Shown here in pieces: positions 6,659 through 7,425 of a stretch of DNA of 7,425 nucleotides (position 1 is its first letter; each line of letters starts with the position of its first letter). The stretch is taken from positions 1-7,425 of the forward strand of contig SKXF01000253.1 in the NCBI GenBank assembly GCA_007128555.1, given 5' to 3'. The translations under genes and the position numbers were made by a program. This DNA is from Clostridia bacterium. GTDB lineage: Bacteria; Bacillota_E; SLMV01; PUMD01. The notes under the pieces were generated by a model. It saw only the letters and a list, made by a program, of their open reading frames with translations, did not search any database and had not been told where the DNA came from.

Positions 6659-7060
6659 AGCCGGGTATGCTCGCTTCCCGGCTGATTGAGCGGTGTTGAG
6701 ACGGGGGATCGGCGAGATCTGAGGCGCCCCTGGGTTGGGCAAACCCATTCGCCCATATTTGTGTGCGGACGCCTCGTTAGCTTCCTTGCGTGCCGGACTA
6801 TATACCATGTACGGAGCTGCCTGGGTTCAACCGGCATCAACTGGGAGTCAGACGCCCCAGCCTTCCTTTGTGTCTGGCAATCTGTAGGATTATGACCTAT
6901 GATCCCGAAAAATCACCGATCTATGTTTTGCATCGATGAACGCGCCGCACCTGTCCTGATTAACCGCTCTACGGTCCTTCTGTGACGGTGAACCCAACAT
7001 GTAGGACGTGCAATGATCTCCGGATCCTCACCTGGGTCGACCGAAGCCTTCCGCCGGTGA
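6659..7060. other. Divergent intergenic region, left part
   Basis: About 400 bases between the operon promoter and the lipoprotein promoter, with no convincing gene. The open frames at 6575-6808 minus, 6686-6895 plus and 6913-7224 minus give peptides without domain-like pattern. A weak promoter-like pair TTGTGT/TATGAC with 17-base spacing occurs near 6868-6896 on the plus strand, but no gene follows closely. Confidence 0.5.
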
Positions 7061-7090
7061 TTGCAGTGGATCCGTGATCCGTTGTATATT
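7061..7090 (+). promoter_or_regulatory. Possible promoter of the lipoprotein gene
   Basis: TATATT (7085-7090) matches the -10 consensus at 5 of 6 positions. TTGCAG (7061-7066) is a partial -35, with 18 bases between them. The start of transcription would be about 7097, giving a leader of roughly 210 bases that begins almost exactly where the structured element at 7101-7153 begins. Confidence 0.4.
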
Positions 7091-7100
7091 TGAGGGCAAA

Positions 7101-7153
7101 GATGATCCGCTGAGTGAATGCTCCCGCTCATTGGGGAGTTGGCGGCCATCATC
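7101..7153 (+). promoter_or_regulatory. Candidate structured leader RNA of the lipoprotein gene
   Basis: Nested complementary segments are present. GATGAT (7101-7106) pairs with ATCATC (7148-7153), CCGC (7107-7110) with GCGG (7142-7145), and CTCCC (7121-7125) with GGGAG (7134-7138). The terminal loop contains CTCA (7127-7130), which is complementary to TGAG (7111-7114). This allows either an alternative hairpin or a pseudoknot. It does not match any riboswitch consensus that I know. It may be a regulatory leader, an operator, or a chance fold. Confidence 0.35.
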
Positions 7154-7233
7154 GGGGAGACGGAGGTGGCCTGCGCAACGCACCATACGTTTTCATATCC
7201 TGGGTCGTCTGAACAGCCATCCATTGTGATCGG

Positions 7234-7254
7234 TGTGCCTCCCTCGGGAGCGCA
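7234..7254 (+). repeat. Short hairpin ahead of the lipoprotein ribosome site
   Basis: CTCC (7239-7242) and GGAG (7247-7250) close a CTCG tetraloop. TGTG (7234-7237) can extend the stem with CGCA (7251-7254), leaving one bulged C. It lies about 35 bases before the Shine-Dalgarno and lacks a T-run, so it is not a standard terminator. It could be part of the leader structure. Confidence 0.35.
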
Positions 7255-7306
7255 TTGAGTCCGGCGTACCCAGAAATATCTTCAATCCAGGGAGGAGAAC
7301 ACATTC

Positions 7307-7425
7307 ATGTCAGCAATCCGGAGATGGAACCTTCTGGCACTGGCCGCCGCACTGCTGGTGATGGCAATCCTGGTGGTGGGCTGCGGTCAGGCCGAGGAGC
7401 CGACCGACCCGGCCGACCCGACAGA
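7307..7425 (+). CDS. Lipoprotein, N-terminal part (runs off the right edge)
   Basis: The visible 39 residues form a lipoprotein signal peptide. MSAIRRW is the charged n-region, a hydrophobic core covers about residues 8-24, and the lipobox VVGC has the acylated cysteine at residue 26. A Glu/Asp/Pro/Thr-rich linker (QAEEPTDPADPT) follows. Such a start anchors an extracytoplasmic protein to the outer face of the membrane; solute-binding proteins of ABC transporters often begin this way, but nothing visible proves that here. The ATG at 7307 is well supported by AGGGAGGAG (7289-7297), 9 bases upstream. The gene continues beyond the window, so its function is open. Confidence 0.88.
   Translation, partial: MSAIRRWNLLALAAALLVMAILVVGCGQAEEPTDPADPT

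Overview
The window looks like chromosomal DNA from a moderately GC-rich bacterium (upper 50s % GC by eye) with strong purine-rich ribosome binding sites and a Gram-positive-style gene layout. No phylum can be fixed: there is no rRNA, ribosomal protein or other marker gene. No transposase, phage gene, CRISPR array, complete tRNA or rRNA was seen. Coding density is low. About 4.1 kb is convincingly coding, and there are three long gene-free stretches (about 83-607, 1074-2237 and 6616-7306).

Layout, left to right. The last 17 codons of a gene end at 53-55 and are followed by a small terminator-like hairpin. After a gene-free gap comes a minus-strand gene for a 149-residue RDD-family membrane protein (608-1057). 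About 1.2 kb without a believable gene follows. A plus-strand gene (2257-3516) then encodes a 419-residue soluble protein that I cannot assign to a family. It converges on a minus-strand class I SAM-dependent methyltransferase (3755-4546), with a 13-bp perfect hairpin between the two. Two further minus-strand genes, 54 bp apart and probably one operon, encode a HEXXH-type putative zinc metallopeptidase (5707-6600, upstream) and a nitrilase-superfamily carbon-nitrogen hydrolase with an intact Glu-Lys-Cys triad (4843-5652, downstream). Divergent from these, after 0.7 kb, a plus-strand lipoprotein gene (from 7307) runs off the right edge. It is preceded by a possible promoter and a leader that can fold into nested stems.

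How the genes work together is mostly unclear. The peptidase/nitrilase pair could handle a peptide- or amide-containing substrate together, but this is inferred only from adjacency. The best candidates for something undescribed are the 419-residue protein, with its many motif-like Asn/His/Gly blocks, and the structured leader before the lipoprotein gene.
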